In this document: piece by piece, positions 17,262-25,630 of the stretch
Layout of the letters: every line of letters begins with the position of its first letter
Numbering within the stretch: position 1 is the first letter of the stretch
Assembly (NCBI RefSeq): GCF_019455385.1
Contig: NZ_JACOFR010000001.1
Location: 124,001-188,000 of the forward strand
Direction of reading: 5' to 3'
Length of the DNA: 64,000 bases
From: Bradyrhizobium sp. BR 10289
GTDB taxonomy: Bacteria; Pseudomonadota; Alphaproteobacteria; Rhizobiales; Xanthobacteraceae
Position numbers and translations under genes: made by a program
Notes under the pieces: model-generated
What the model saw: only the letters and a program-made list of their open reading frames with translations
Databases searched by the model: none
Told to the model about the DNA's origin: nothing

Positions 17262-17279
17262 GAACGTCACGCGACGTTC
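17262..17279 (+). promoter_or_regulatory. Dyad GAACGTC-acgc-GACGTTC in divergent promoter
   Basis: A perfect 7-base inverted repeat with a 4-base centre. It lies in the 177-base gap between the divergent acyl-CoA ligase and Baeyer-Villiger monooxygenase genes, 65 bases from the ligase ATG. A dyad of this size fits a dimeric repressor such as a TetR protein; no regulator is encoded next to it, so the binder is unknown. Confidence 0.4.
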
Positions 17280-17374
17280 ACGCAAAAAAGAAAAGGCGCG
17301 ATTGCGCGCGTCACTTTTTCAGGGCTAACTGATGCGAGCTGCCGGTGAAGCAGCATTCGGCGCGGGAGGACACG

Positions 17375-19228
17375 ATGTCAGCGGAAAGACACAAGACCGG
17401 TGCAGCCGGCTCGCCTACCGTCGACATTGCCGCACTCCGCGCGCGCTATCGCGACGAGCGCGACCGCCGTCTGCGCGCCGAGGGCAAGGCGCAATATGTC
17501 GAGGTGTCGGGCGATTTCAGCCGCTATCTCGACGATCCCTGGGCCGTTCCCGGATTTGCGCGCGCGGCCGTCAGCGAAGAGACCGAAGTGCTCATCGTCG
17601 GCGGCGGCTTCGGTGGGCTGCTCTGTGGCGCGCGTCTGCGCGAGGCCGGCATCGAAGATTTTCGTATCGTGGAAAAGGCCGCCGACTTCGGCGGCACCTG
17701 GTACTGGAATCGCTATCCCGGCGCTGCCTGCGATACCGAGAGCTACATCTATTTGCCGCTGCTGGAAGAGACAGGCTATATGCCTGTGCGCAAATATGCG
17801 CGGGCTCCCGAGATCTACGAACACTCCCGCCGCATCGGCCGTCACTTCGGCCTCTACGAGCGCGCGCTGTTTCAGACCGTCATCTCGCGGATGGAGTGGC
17901 AGGAGCAGGATGCGCGCTGGCTGGTCGAGACCGATCGCGGCGATCGCATCCGCGCGCGCTTCGTCATCCTCGCCGGCGGCCCGCTGAGCCGCCCGAAGCT
18001 GCCGGGCATTCCCTGTATCGAAACATTCAACGGCCACAGCTTCCACACCAGCCGCTGGGATTACGGCTACACCGGCGGCACCGCCGAGGGCGGGCTCACC
18101 GGTCTGGCGGACAAGCGCGTCGGCATCATCGGCACCGGCGCCACCGCCGTGCAATGCGTGCCGCATCTCGGCCGCTCGGCAAAGGAGCTCTATGTCTTCC
18201 AGCGCACACCCTCGGCGATCGGCGTGCGCGACGACCGGCCGACCGATCCAGGCTGGGTGCAGAGCCTCAAGCCCGGCTGGCAGCGCGAGCGCATGGACAA
18301 TTTCACCGCGGTGATATCGGGCGAGCCGTTCGAGCAGGATCTGGTGCAGGACGGCTGGACCGGCCTGCTCGGCGAGATCCTGCTGGCGCCGCGCCGTCAG
18401 CCCGAGCCGGTGACCTCAATGGAAGAGGCGCTGAAGCTCATCGAGCAGGCCGACTATCGCAAGATGGAGGAGATCCGCGCCCGCGTCGACGCCGTGGTGA
18501 AGGACGGGACCGCCGCTGCTGCGCTAAAGCCCTGGTACAAGGCGTTCTGCAAGCGGCCGTGCTTCCACGATGAATATCTCGACACGTTCAATCGCTCCAA
18601 CGTGCATCTGGTCGACACCAAAGGGAAGGGCGTCGAGCGCATCACGGAGAACGCCGTCATCGTCGACGGCAAGGCCTATGAGCTCGACTGCCTGATCTAC
18701 GCCAGCGGTTTCGAGGTCGGCACCGACTTCGCCCGCCGCATGGGATTTGAGGTCTACGGCCGCAATGGCATGAGCCTGTCGGACCGCTGGCGCGACGGCG
18801 TCAAGACCCTGCACGGATTCTACAGCCGTGGCTTTCCCAACTGCTTCCTGATCGTCACGGTGCAGGCCGGTCAAAGCGCCAACTTTCCGCACATCATCGA
18901 CGAGCAGTCGCAGCACATCGCCTATGTCATCAATCAGGTGCGCCAGCGCGGCGCCAGAACGCTGGAGCCGACGCCGGCTGCGGAGAACGCCTGGGTCGAG
19001 GAGGTCGTCAAGGCCGCGCTCGGCCGCCAGACCTATCTCGCCGAATGCACGCCCGGCTATTACAACAATGAAGGCGTGTTCGATCCGATCGCGGCGCGAA
19101 ACAGCCAATATTGGCGCGGTCCGGTGGCATTCCTGCGGCTGCTCGGCAGATGGCGCAACGAGGGCAAGCTGGAGGGGCTCGAATTGACGTATGATCCTGC
19201 CATGGAGTCGGCGCCTTCGTCCGGGTAA
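17375..19228 (+). CDS. Flavin-containing Baeyer-Villiger monooxygenase
   Basis: 617 residues. Motifs are the FAD-binding VGGGFGG (about 75-81), [15 protein letters not shown], the Baeyer-Villiger fingerprint [12 protein letters not shown] (about 213-224), and the NADPH-binding GTGATAVQ. An N-terminal extension of about 70 residues before the FAD motif resembles the longer cyclopentadecanone- or steroid-type enzymes rather than cyclohexanone monooxygenase. The ATG at 17375 has GGGAGGA five bases upstream; a GTG 30 bases earlier is less likely. The product ester would be split by an esterase, but none is adjacent. It diverges from the acyl-CoA ligase operon, suggesting a ketone or cycloalkane catabolic role. 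Confidence 0.9.
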   Translation: MSAERHKTGAAGSPTVDIAALRARYRDERDRRLRAEGKAQYVEVSGDFSRYLDDPWAVPGFARAAVSEETEVLIVGGGFGGLLCGARLREAGIEDFRIVEKAADFGGTWYWNRYPGAACDTESYIYLPLLEETGYMPVRKYARAPEIYEHSRRIGRHFGLYERALFQTVISRMEWQEQDARWLVETDRGDRIRARFVILAGGPLSRPKLPGIPCIETFNGHSFHTSRWDYGYTGGTAEGGLTGLADKRVGIIGTGATAVQCVPHLGRSAKELYVFQRTPSAIGVRDDRPTDPGWVQSLKPGWQRERMDNFTAVISGEPFEQDLVQDGWTGLLGEILLAPRRQPEPVTSMEEALKLIEQADYRKMEEIRARVDAVVKDGTAAAALKPWYKAFCKRPCFHDEYLDTFNRSNVHLVDTKGKGVERITENAVIVDGKAYELDCLIYASGFEVGTDFARRMGFEVYGRNGMSLSDRWRDGVKTLHGFYSRGFPNCFLIVTVQAGQSANFPHIIDEQSQHIAYVINQVRQRGARTLEPTPAAENAWVEEVVKAALGRQTYLAECTPGYYNNEGVFDPIAARNSQYWRGPVAFLRLLGRWRNEGKLEGLELTYDPAMESAPSSG

Positions 19229-19269
19229 GGTCCCGCATCGGATCGCCGCAGACAGAGAGGACGTCGGAC

Positions 19270-20085
19270 ATGATCAGGGGCAGGACTGCAGTTGGCGCGG
19301 CTTTTGGCGCGATGGCGCTGCTCGTTAGCTTGGCGCCCGCCACCCATGCCGCCACCTGCGGCAACGGGCCCGGCGGCTTCGAAGCCTGGAAGCGCGAGTT
19401 TTCCGCGGAAGCGCAAGGAAAGGGCATCGGCCAGACCGCGATCTCGGCCCTGATGCAGGCCAATTACGCCAGCGCCACCATCGCAGCCGACCGCGGCCAG
19501 CGCAGCTTCCAGCTGACGCTCGACCAGTTCCTCGCCAAGCGCGGCGCCACCACCATCGTCGCCAAGGGGCGGCAGCTCAAGAATTCGCAAGCAGCCTTGT
19601 TCGCCTCGATCCAGCAGCGCTATGGCGTGCCGCCCGGGCCGCTGATTGCGATCTGGGGCATGGAGACCGGTTTCGGCAGCCAGCGCGGCAACCAGAACAT
19701 GCTCTCATCGATCGCAACCCTTGCCTATGATTGCCGCCGGCCCGAGTTCTTCACTGACCAGCTCTATGCCGCCTTGAAGCTGATCGACCGCGGCACGCTG
19801 TCGGGGGCGACCCGCGGCTCCATGCATGGCGAGGTCGGCCAGACCCAGTTCATGCCCAAGAACATCCTGGCCTATGGCACCGGCAATCTCGAGGTTGCCG
19901 CCAACGCGCTGAACTCGACCGCGAATTTCCTGAAGGCCCATGGCTGGAAGGCGGGAGCCGGTTACCAGCCGGGCGAACCGAACTTTGCGGCGATAGAAGC
20001 CTGGAACGCGGCCGGCGTGTACCAGAAAGCGATCGCGCTGATGGGCCGGCAGATCGACGAGGGTGGGGCGGCGGCCTCGCGCTGA
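19270..20085 (+). CDS. Lytic murein transglycosylase, MltB-like (SLT_2)
   Basis: 271 residues with a cleavable signal peptide (hydrophobic 9-24, cut after THA-A). The catalytic glutamate is Glu132 in IWGMETGFGS, followed by the GEVGQTQFMP substrate-site motif, both characteristic of MltB-type soluble periplasmic transglycosylases. These cleave peptidoglycan to 1,6-anhydro products. The gene starts 41 bases after the monooxygenase with a GAGAGGA site. Length is on the short side for the family because it lacks the C-terminal binding domain. Confidence 0.88.
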   Translation: MIRGRTAVGAAFGAMALLVSLAPATHAATCGNGPGGFEAWKREFSAEAQGKGIGQTAISALMQANYASATIAADRGQRSFQLTLDQFLAKRGATTIVAKGRQLKNSQAALFASIQQRYGVPPGPLIAIWGMETGFGSQRGNQNMLSSIATLAYDCRRPEFFTDQLYAALKLIDRGTLSGATRGSMHGEVGQTQFMPKNILAYGTGNLEVAANALNSTANFLKAHGWKAGAGYQPGEPNFAAIEAWNAAGVYQKAIALMGRQIDEGGAAASR

Positions 20086-20215
20086 CCCGGGTCCCCGAAC
20101 ACGCCATTGCTCAGCAAGGCGTGATGCACGACCGCGAGAAAGTTGTTGCACTCAGGAACCGACGGCATGAGGTTTGCTTTGATCGATTCAGGGCTGGGCA
20201 TGAGGAGACTCAACA

Positions 20216-20437
20216 ATGGCAACCCAGATCGTGATGGACCAGACGGGCGATACCCGCCACGAGTTTGATCCTGGCAATGCCGAAGCGCTGGCGCGGGCCG
20301 AACAGCGTTTTCGGGAGCTGACCGGAGCCGGCTTCACCGCCGCCTTCCGCACCGGGCCCGGCGAAGTCACCCGTATCAAATCGTTCGACCCGTCCGCGCA
20401 GGAAACACTGTTCTATCCACGCCTGGTCGGCGGCTGA
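20216..20437 (+). CDS. Conserved hypothetical small protein, 73 residues
   Basis: A small soluble protein with a GAGGAG site before the ATG. It has a central amphipathic helix (NAEALARAEQRFRELTG) and an RIKSFDPSAQETLFYPRL tail. No membrane segment or signal is seen. The arrangement recalls small hypothetical proteins with a cyclic-dinucleotide-like or metal-sensing fold, but I recognise no domain. It lies 12 bases upstream of another hypothetical gene, with which it probably forms a pair. Confidence 0.65.
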   Translation: MATQIVMDQTGDTRHEFDPGNAEALARAEQRFRELTGAGFTAAFRTGPGEVTRIKSFDPSAQETLFYPRLVGG

Positions 20438-20449
20438 TCTGAGCTGCCC

Positions 20450-20872
20450 ATGTTCGCGGCATTGTGGTTCCGCGCGCCTGCGCGTGCCCGTCTGCATGCG
20501 CTGCGCGAACTCTACCGGCGCTTCTTCGGCGAGAATACGCCGGATGCGCGCGGTCGCCGGCTGCTCGCCGAATGGCTCTCGCCGACGCAACGCGCGCAGT
20601 TCGAGCAGCACCGCTATTTCGATGTCGTCGGCTGCGATACGGGCAAAACCTATCGCATCCACTACGGCACGGCCGCCAATGTCCACGAGATCGACGAGGC
20701 CGGGCTTGCGACGATGGGATGGTGCTTTGTCCCGTCAGGCTTCCTGGTGCCGGGCGATGTGATGCTGGCGCAGAAGATCGCGCTGGAGACAGACGAGAAG
20801 GGCGCGCTGGCGCTCGCCAATCGGTTTCCGCCGGCTACGCATTCGGAGCACTTTTACCGGCGGCCGTTCTAG
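20450..20872 (+). CDS. Conserved hypothetical protein, 140 residues
   Basis: Soluble. The N-terminal half is helical and rich in Arg (RARLHALRELYRRFFG). The C-terminal half has short beta segments (YFDVVGCDTGKTYRIHYG, VPSGFLVPGDVMLAQKIALE). There is no signal peptide and no recognised catalytic motif. It follows the preceding small gene by 12 bases, so the two are likely co-transcribed. Function unknown. Confidence 0.65.
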   Translation: MFAALWFRAPARARLHALRELYRRFFGENTPDARGRRLLAEWLSPTQRAQFEQHRYFDVVGCDTGKTYRIHYGTAANVHEIDEAGLATMGWCFVPSGFLVPGDVMLAQKIALETDEKGALALANRFPPATHSEHFYRRPF

Positions 20873-20893
20873 GCCACCGGCCTTATCCGGCAC

Positions 20894-20986
20894 TCAGCTG
20901 TGCGTGGTGCGATAGGCGTCCAGCGCATGCGCGGCAAAGACGCCGATGCTGCAAAGGGCGAGCAGGGCGGAGATCAGCTCGATCAT
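20894..20986 (-). CDS. Microprotein, 30-residue membrane peptide
   Basis: Thirty residues, MIELISALLALCSIGVFAA then a short polar tail (HALDAYRTTHS). One membrane helix covers residues 4-20. GGGAGGA lies 7 bases before the ATG, a strong ribosome site for so short a gene. Its start overlaps the stop of a 27-residue gene by 4 bases (ATGA). It is too short for most annotation pipelines; the ribosome site and overlap are the main support. Confidence 0.5.
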   Translation of the reverse strand: MIELISALLALCSIGVFAAHALDAYRTTHS

Positions 20987-21066
20987 GACGCATCCTCCCG
21001 CGGCAGCTGGGCGATGAGGTTTTGGCAGCAGGAATATTCGTAGATCAGTTCCAGGAGGAATTGCAT
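20983..21066 (-). CDS. Microprotein, 27 residues with a Cys-Cys pair
   Basis: Twenty-seven residues starting MQFLLELIYEYSCCQNL and ending with an acidic REDAS. It is partly hydrophobic with adjacent Cys13-Cys14, which could bind metal or form a disulfide. The stop overlaps the next microprotein start (TCATGA), suggesting translational coupling. The upstream ribosome site is weak. The pair faces the MaoC gene across a 200-base gap. Confidence 0.4.
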   Translation of the reverse strand: MQFLLELIYEYSCCQNLIAQLPREDAS

Positions 21067-21265
21067 GGTGGCCGTCCCTGTATTTGTTTTGACAACCACC
21101 TAAGCGGCCATCTGTTTCAGGCGTGTTTCGTCGCATCGGCAAAGAGGTTTCGCGAGGAACCAGGGGGCTGGTTTGTGCGGTGCGAAGCCGCTATGTCCGG
21201 CTCCCAGTCGTTTCATTCAGCCGCGGACCGCGGGCCGGCGGCGCATCACATTGCGAGGCAAAATC

Positions 21266-21712
21266 ATGGCACTGGTCGAGTGGTTCGACGATCTCACCGT
21301 TGGAATGGGATTCAAATCGCCCGAGGTCGTGGTCACCGAGGCCGACATCAAGCGCTTCGCCGCCGAGTATGATCCGCAGCCGATGCATCTCGACCACGAG
21401 GCGGCCAAGGAGACCCTGTTCAAGGGGCTCGCCGCGTCGGGATGGCACACCGCCGCGATCGCCATGAATCTTGCGATCCAGACCCGTCCCTTCGGCCCGC
21501 ATCCGCTGATCGGCGCCGGTGTCGACGGCCTGCGCTGGACCATTCCGGTGCGCCCCAATGACCGCCTGCACCTCGTCGGCGAGGTCATGAGCCTGACGCC
21601 GTCAAAATCGAAGCCGCAAGGCATCGCGCTGGTGAAATGGACCATGTTCAACCAGAACGGCGAGGAGGTTTACACCTTCACCCCGATCGCGATCGTGCCG
21701 CGGCGCGGCTAG
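21266..21712 (+). CDS. MaoC-family (R)-hydratase / dehydratase
   Basis: 148 residues with the hot-dog fold signature of MaoC enzymes: ADIKRFAAEYDPQPMHLD contains the catalytic Asp/His pair, and LAASGWHTAAIAM follows. Such enzymes hydrate enoyl-CoA thioesters. The ATG at 21266 was chosen because the extension upstream is Arg-rich and not protein-like; GAGG is only partly recognisable. It stands apart from the acyl-CoA genes at 13-17 kb but could serve the same metabolism. Confidence 0.85.
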   Translation: MALVEWFDDLTVGMGFKSPEVVVTEADIKRFAAEYDPQPMHLDHEAAKETLFKGLAASGWHTAAIAMNLAIQTRPFGPHPLIGAGVDGLRWTIPVRPNDRLHLVGEVMSLTPSKSKPQGIALVKWTMFNQNGEEVYTFTPIAIVPRRG

Positions 21713-21817
21713 GGCGGCGCGCGCCCTCCGGCATCGGCCCGATTGCGCCGGCGGAGACCCTTGCGGCTTGCAGGGAGAGGTGGTCAGCTTGGTCCGGGGA
21801 AAACGCTGGAGGCTGAC

Positions 21818-22315
21818 ATGAAGCGATTAGTCTTTGCGGCTGCGTTGCTTGCGAGCGTCCTGAGTGCCGCGCCTGCGCTCGCGCAGCAATCCAGGGTCGG
21901 CGATTGGACCATCGAGAAGCGCGCACAGGACACGCACTGCAACGCGAGTCGCGGCTACAAGGACAAGGATGACGAGAACCGCGACTACGTCATCGTCATC
22001 ACCTATTCCGACAAGGCGATCGTGATCGTGATGATCTATGACGGCTGGGAGTGGGAGCATGTCGGCGAGATCCTGCGCGCCGACATCGGCACCGACGATG
22101 CCGACATCATGAAGAAGGCGAAGTGGGAGGTGATGGACAAGACCACCGTGCGCGGCATCTTCGAATACGACCAGTCGATCATGGACCGGCTCTCGAAGGC
22201 CAGGCGCCTCACGCTCGATTTCGAGGACGATGACGACGACAGCATCGAGATGCAGATCCCGCGCGCCGGCGAGGCGCTCGCCGCGCTGAAATTCTGCGAG
22301 GAGAACCGGAAGTAA
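21818..22315 (+). CDS. Hypothetical secreted protein, 165 residues
   Basis: A clear signal peptide (MKRLVFAAALLASVLSAAPALA, about residues 1-22) leads a beta-rich mature domain that begins RVGDWTIEKR. That opening is reminiscent of IalB-like or other small periplasmic proteins. It contains an acidic stretch (FEDDDDDSIEM) and two Cys residues far apart. GGAGG is positioned before the ATG. No known domain is recognised with confidence. Confidence 0.7.
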   Translation: MKRLVFAAALLASVLSAAPALAQQSRVGDWTIEKRAQDTHCNASRGYKDKDDENRDYVIVITYSDKAIVIVMIYDGWEWEHVGEILRADIGTDDADIMKKAKWEVMDKTTVRGIFEYDQSIMDRLSKARRLTLDFEDDDDDSIEMQIPRAGEALAALKFCEENRK

Positions 22316-22733
22316 ATTGCAAGCGGCAAGCCCGCCCCTCCCAGGGTTGGACAAAGCGCAAGCGTGTCCACCACCTCTCAAATTGACGCGAGATCGTGGG
22401 CACGCCGCCTGCGCGGCTTTGTGCAGCCTACGAGAGCTGACGTGACGCAAGCTGCTCATCGCCCCAGCGGGAATTAGTGGCAACAAAGCTTGCGCGTGAC
22501 TCACCACACACTGCCCGCGCGCTGTTCGCATTTATCCTAGTCTTTGGCGAAAACGTCCAAGCCGCACCCGGCGGTTGCCGGTACCGAAGGACGATGTTCG
22601 ATATTCCAGAATCTTGCTGCAGCGTCTTTTCCGCGCCGGGGATGGCGCTCCGCCATCCTGTTTCCCTCACCAATTCCGGATGCGTCTGCCTCGTTCGTCA
22701 TCAGGGCAAAACGCCGACCGCATCGTTTGTCCG
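22316..22733. other. Intergenic stretch with degenerate repeat before LuxR gene
   Basis: About 420 bases without a convincing gene. A degenerate copy of the GTAGGGTGGGC palindromic repeat occupies 22341-22434: its right arm reads rc-CGTAGGcTGcaCAAA...CGTGCCCACGATC, as in the repeat at 12998. The rest holds the promoter region of the LuxR gene. No riboswitch or RNA gene was recognised. Confidence 0.6.
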
Positions 22734-23894
22734 ATGACGATCCTGCACGCAAACCGCTTCTCCGCGCTGGTCGGGGCGATCTACGATGCGGCGGCCAATC
22801 CCGCCCTGCGCAGCGCGGCGCTGGAACAGGTCTCGAATTTCGTCGGCGGCTGTGCCGCGACCATTCTGTCGCGGGATGCAGCCGGCCACGTGATCGAGAT
22901 CCACCAGCATGTCGGTACCGAGCCGCGCTTCCGCCAGCTTTATCGCGACCGGTATGTGGAACTTGATCCGTTGCTCGACCGTCATCTGCATCTCGCCGCG
23001 GATCAGACGGTCGGGGTGACCGACATCATGCCGCACGCGGACTTCGTGGCTACCAGCTTCTATCGTGAATGGGTCGAGCCGCAGGGCGCCATCGACCTTG
23101 CGGCCGTCGCGCTCGAGCGATCGGATGCGCGCACCACGATCCTGCAGGTGCTGCGTCACCGTTCGCGCGGAACCGTCGACGAGGCCATGCGCGAGCGCAT
23201 GCGGCTGCTCGCGCCGCACCTTCAACGTTCCCGGGTCATGGGCCGCCAGATCGGGGCGCGCTCGCACAGTGTGGATGATCTCGCCGATGTCCTGGACATG
23301 CTGGGCACGGCCATCTGCCTGCTCGACGCGGACGGGCGGGTCGTACATGCCAACGCGGCAGGCCGCCGGCTGTTCGCCGACGCAAATCTGCTTGCGATGG
23401 TCGGCGACCGGATCGTCGCCCGCAACACCCAGACCGACAAGATATTCCGCGGCCTGCTCGACATCGCTTCGCGCGGAGAAACGGAGTCCGCATCGCGCCG
23501 TCGGGTCGAGCCCGTGACGTCGATGGACGGCGAGCACTATCTGCTTCACGCGTCTGCCCTGAAGCAGGAGCGCGATCTACCGCCACGGGACGTCGCAGCC
23601 ACCGTGCTCTTCGTTCAGAAGGCGTCGATGGTGTCATCGCTCGTACCCGATGCAATCGCCGCGGCTTTCAGGCTGACGCCGTCCGAACTGCGCGTGATGA
23701 TGGCGATCGTGGAAATCGGTGGAGTTCCCGACATTGCGGCCAAGCTCGGCATCGCCGAGACCACGGTGAAGACGCATCTCGGCCGGCTGTTCGAAAAGAC
23801 CGGCGCCGGCAGGCAGGCCGATCTCGTCAAGATCGCTGCGGGATTTGCTGTGCCGTTCGTTCAGCGGACCGGCCGCGGCAATGATCCCGTGTGA
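22734..23894 (+). CDS. LuxR-family transcriptional regulator (paralogue 1)
   Basis: 386 residues. The C-terminal HTH of the LuxR type reads FRLTPSELRVMMAIVEIGG, then IAAKLGIAETTVKTHLGRLFEKTGAGRQADLVK (about 320-375). The N-terminal 180 residues form a sensor-like domain and the middle contains a PAS-like segment (DGRVVHANAAGRRLF). It is similar in layout to the two LuxR genes at 28.7-31 kb. The ATG at 22734 was chosen because upstream codons are not protein-like. There is no quorum-signal synthase nearby, so it is a solo regulator. A weak ribosome site makes the start uncertain. Confidence 0.85.
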   Translation: MTILHANRFSALVGAIYDAAANPALRSAALEQVSNFVGGCAATILSRDAAGHVIEIHQHVGTEPRFRQLYRDRYVELDPLLDRHLHLAADQTVGVTDIMPHADFVATSFYREWVEPQGAIDLAAVALERSDARTTILQVLRHRSRGTVDEAMRERMRLLAPHLQRSRVMGRQIGARSHSVDDLADVLDMLGTAICLLDADGRVVHANAAGRRLFADANLLAMVGDRIVARNTQTDKIFRGLLDIASRGETESASRRRVEPVTSMDGEHYLLHASALKQERDLPPRDVAATVLFVQKASMVSSLVPDAIAAAFRLTPSELRVMMAIVEIGGVPDIAAKLGIAETTVKTHLGRLFEKTGAGRQADLVKIAAGFAVPFVQRTGRGNDPV

Positions 23895-23993
23895 TCCATT
23901 TCACATCGTGAATCGCAGGGCTACGCGATCTCAATCCATCGTGATGAGCAAGATCTGACGGTCCTCCAATCGTACGACGCGCCGCGTTTGAGA

Positions 23994-24028
23994 CTTTCGT
24001 ATATCGCGCCCCACTCGACATACGAAAG
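23994..24028 (+). promoter_or_regulatory. Inverted repeat CTTTCGTAT...ATACGAAAG before AraC gene
   Basis: Perfect 9-base arms (23994-24002 and 24020-24028) are separated by 17 bases and lie about 90 bases upstream of the AraC start. AraC proteins normally bind direct repeats, so this may serve another regulator or form an RNA hairpin. Position suggests a role in control of the AraC gene. Confidence 0.4.
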
Positions 24029-24116
24029 GCCGCGTACGCCATGGCGACGATGTGCGATGCGCATTGGACGCGGTGGTTGCGCGGCGGAGGCTTGCGCGTT
24101 GGTTGGAGAAATTGCA

Positions 24117-25091
24117 GTGAGCGGCAAGGCTGAGTTTTCGATTTTCAACGTTTCAACGGACCTCATTCCCGAAGATGAGCGCGTGCCGCTCCTGCGCGAG
24201 TTCTACTGCCGCGGCGTGCTGAAGGCGGAGGTCGAGGCCAGGGACGGACGGCCGGCTGCGGCCAGCTTCACCTCGCACGTCCTGCCGGAAGCCCAGTTGC
24301 TGATCGGCGGGTTGTGCGGAGCGCGGGTCATTCGGACCAAGCAGCTGGTTTCGGATGGCGACGACAGTCTCGCGTTGATCCTGAACCGGTCTGGCGTGCT
24401 CGGGATATCCGCGCGAGGGCACGATCTGAAGCTTCAGGCGGGGCAGGCCGTCCTGACGAGCGCGGAGGACGTCACGATTTTCGAGCGCCTGTCGCTGGGC
24501 AGCGGTTTCTCGCTGCGCGTGCCGAGGCGCGTGCTCGCCCCGATGATCGTCGATGTCGACGATGCGGTGATGCGCGTTATCCCTGAGAGCGCCACCGGGC
24601 TTCGTCTACTCGCCGATTACGCGATCGCGCTGATCCACGAGAAGGCGCTGGAAGCGCCCGCGATGCGGCAGCTCGGCGTCGCTCATCTGCATGATCTGCT
24701 TGCGCTGGTTCTCGGCGCCACCGATCACCCTCGGGAAGCGATCGGCCGGCGCGGCATCAAGGCGGCGCGGCTCCAGAAAGCGAAGTTCCTCATCGTCAAC
24801 AATTGCTGGCAGCAGGATATTTCGGTCACGACCGTTGCCCAGGAACTCGGCGTGACTCCGCGCTATCTCCAGCGCCTGTTCGAGGCCGATGGCAAGACCT
24901 TCTCGTCCTTCCTGACCGAGCAGCGCCTCAAGCGTGCCCATCGCATGTTGCGCGAACCCGATTTCGCCGAGCGGCCGGTGAGCTCGATCGCCTACGACGT
25001 CGGCTTCGGCGATCTCTCTTATTTCAACCGCTGCTTCCGGCGGGCCTATGGCGCGACACCGACCGACGTCAGGAGCGGCGGCGCGTTGTGA
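24117..25091 (+). CDS. AraC-family transcriptional regulator
   Basis: 324 residues with the two AraC helix-turn-helix units at the C-terminus: QDISVTTVAQELGVTPRYLQRLFEADGKTFSSFL and SSIAYDVGFGDLSYFNRCFRRAYGATPTDVR. The N-terminal half is an AraC_binding_2-like beta domain. GTG at 24117 is preferred because GGAGA lies seven bases ahead; ATG 24057 and the frame start 23988 are alternatives. No operon partner is evident and the signal is unknown. Confidence 0.85.
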   Translation: MSGKAEFSIFNVSTDLIPEDERVPLLREFYCRGVLKAEVEARDGRPAAASFTSHVLPEAQLLIGGLCGARVIRTKQLVSDGDDSLALILNRSGVLGISARGHDLKLQAGQAVLTSAEDVTIFERLSLGSGFSLRVPRRVLAPMIVDVDDAVMRVIPESATGLRLLADYAIALIHEKALEAPAMRQLGVAHLHDLLALVLGATDHPREAIGRRGIKAARLQKAKFLIVNNCWQQDISVTTVAQELGVTPRYLQRLFEADGKTFSSFLTEQRLKRAHRMLREPDFAERPVSSIAYDVGFGDLSYFNRCFRRAYGATPTDVRSGGAL

Positions 25092-25180
25092 CCGTACGCA
25101 GCTGAATTGCCGCGAAATCGATTGCGCCTGGGGTGTGGCGTACAGCAAGGCGCACCTGGTGCGGCGAGTTGGAGTTTGGA

Positions 25181-25429
25181 ATGCGCCGTTTCTTCTTTGA
25201 CCTGCTGGTCGACAATGTCGTGAAGATCGACCCGGGCGGCATGGTGTTCGAGCAGGACAAGGCGACGTTCGTCGTTGCCGATGAGATGGCGCGGCATCTG
25301 TTCGTCTGGCGTGACGATCTGCGCGATCGCGACGCCTGGATCCGTGTCCGGGATGCCGGCGGACGCGAGGTCTATCGCGCCGCGGTCTGGGCGGAGAACG
25401 CGGAGAAGGTCGGCTGGGACCACGCGTAA
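25181..25429 (+). CDS. DUF6894-family small protein
   Basis: 82 residues opening MRRFFFDLLVDN and continuing to a hydrophobic-core pattern ending RDAGGREVYRAAVWAEN, matching the DUF6894 proteins common in Bradyrhizobium and Methylobacterium. These are small soluble proteins of unknown role. Start ATG 25181; the longer upstream frame is not protein-like. It lies between the AraC regulator and the autotransporter. Confidence 0.75.
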   Translation: MRRFFFDLLVDNVVKIDPGGMVFEQDKATFVVADEMARHLFVWRDDLRDRDAWIRVRDAGGREVYRAAVWAENAEKVGWDHA

Positions 25430-25550
25430 TCCTTTCGGTGGTGTAGCAAGAGTGCACCAGTCACGAGCCAAACGCCCTTAGTTCGTTCTGGTCGAACCCC
25501 GGTCGCCTCGGTCCAAGTCGAAACCGGCGTCCCTTTCTAGGTTGGCGCTC

Positions 25551-25594
25551 GGCGAATCCAAATTCGCCACAGCGGGGGTCCTCCGATCGGAGGA
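25551..25594 (+). promoter_or_regulatory. Palindromes upstream of the autotransporter gene
   Basis: Two elements are present. GGCGAAT-ccaa-ATTCGCC covers 25551-25568. A perfect 16-base palindrome, TCCTCCGATCGGAGGA, covers 25579-25594 and is repeated exactly at 28579-28594 before the next LuxR gene. The 16-mer ends 36 bases before the ATG. It may be an operator bound by a LuxR dimer, since LuxR proteins recognise palindromes of about 16-20 bases. Confidence 0.5.
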
Positions 25595-25630
25595 AGCCGC
25601 TGACAACGCGCCTTTGCCGAGGGATTGAGA

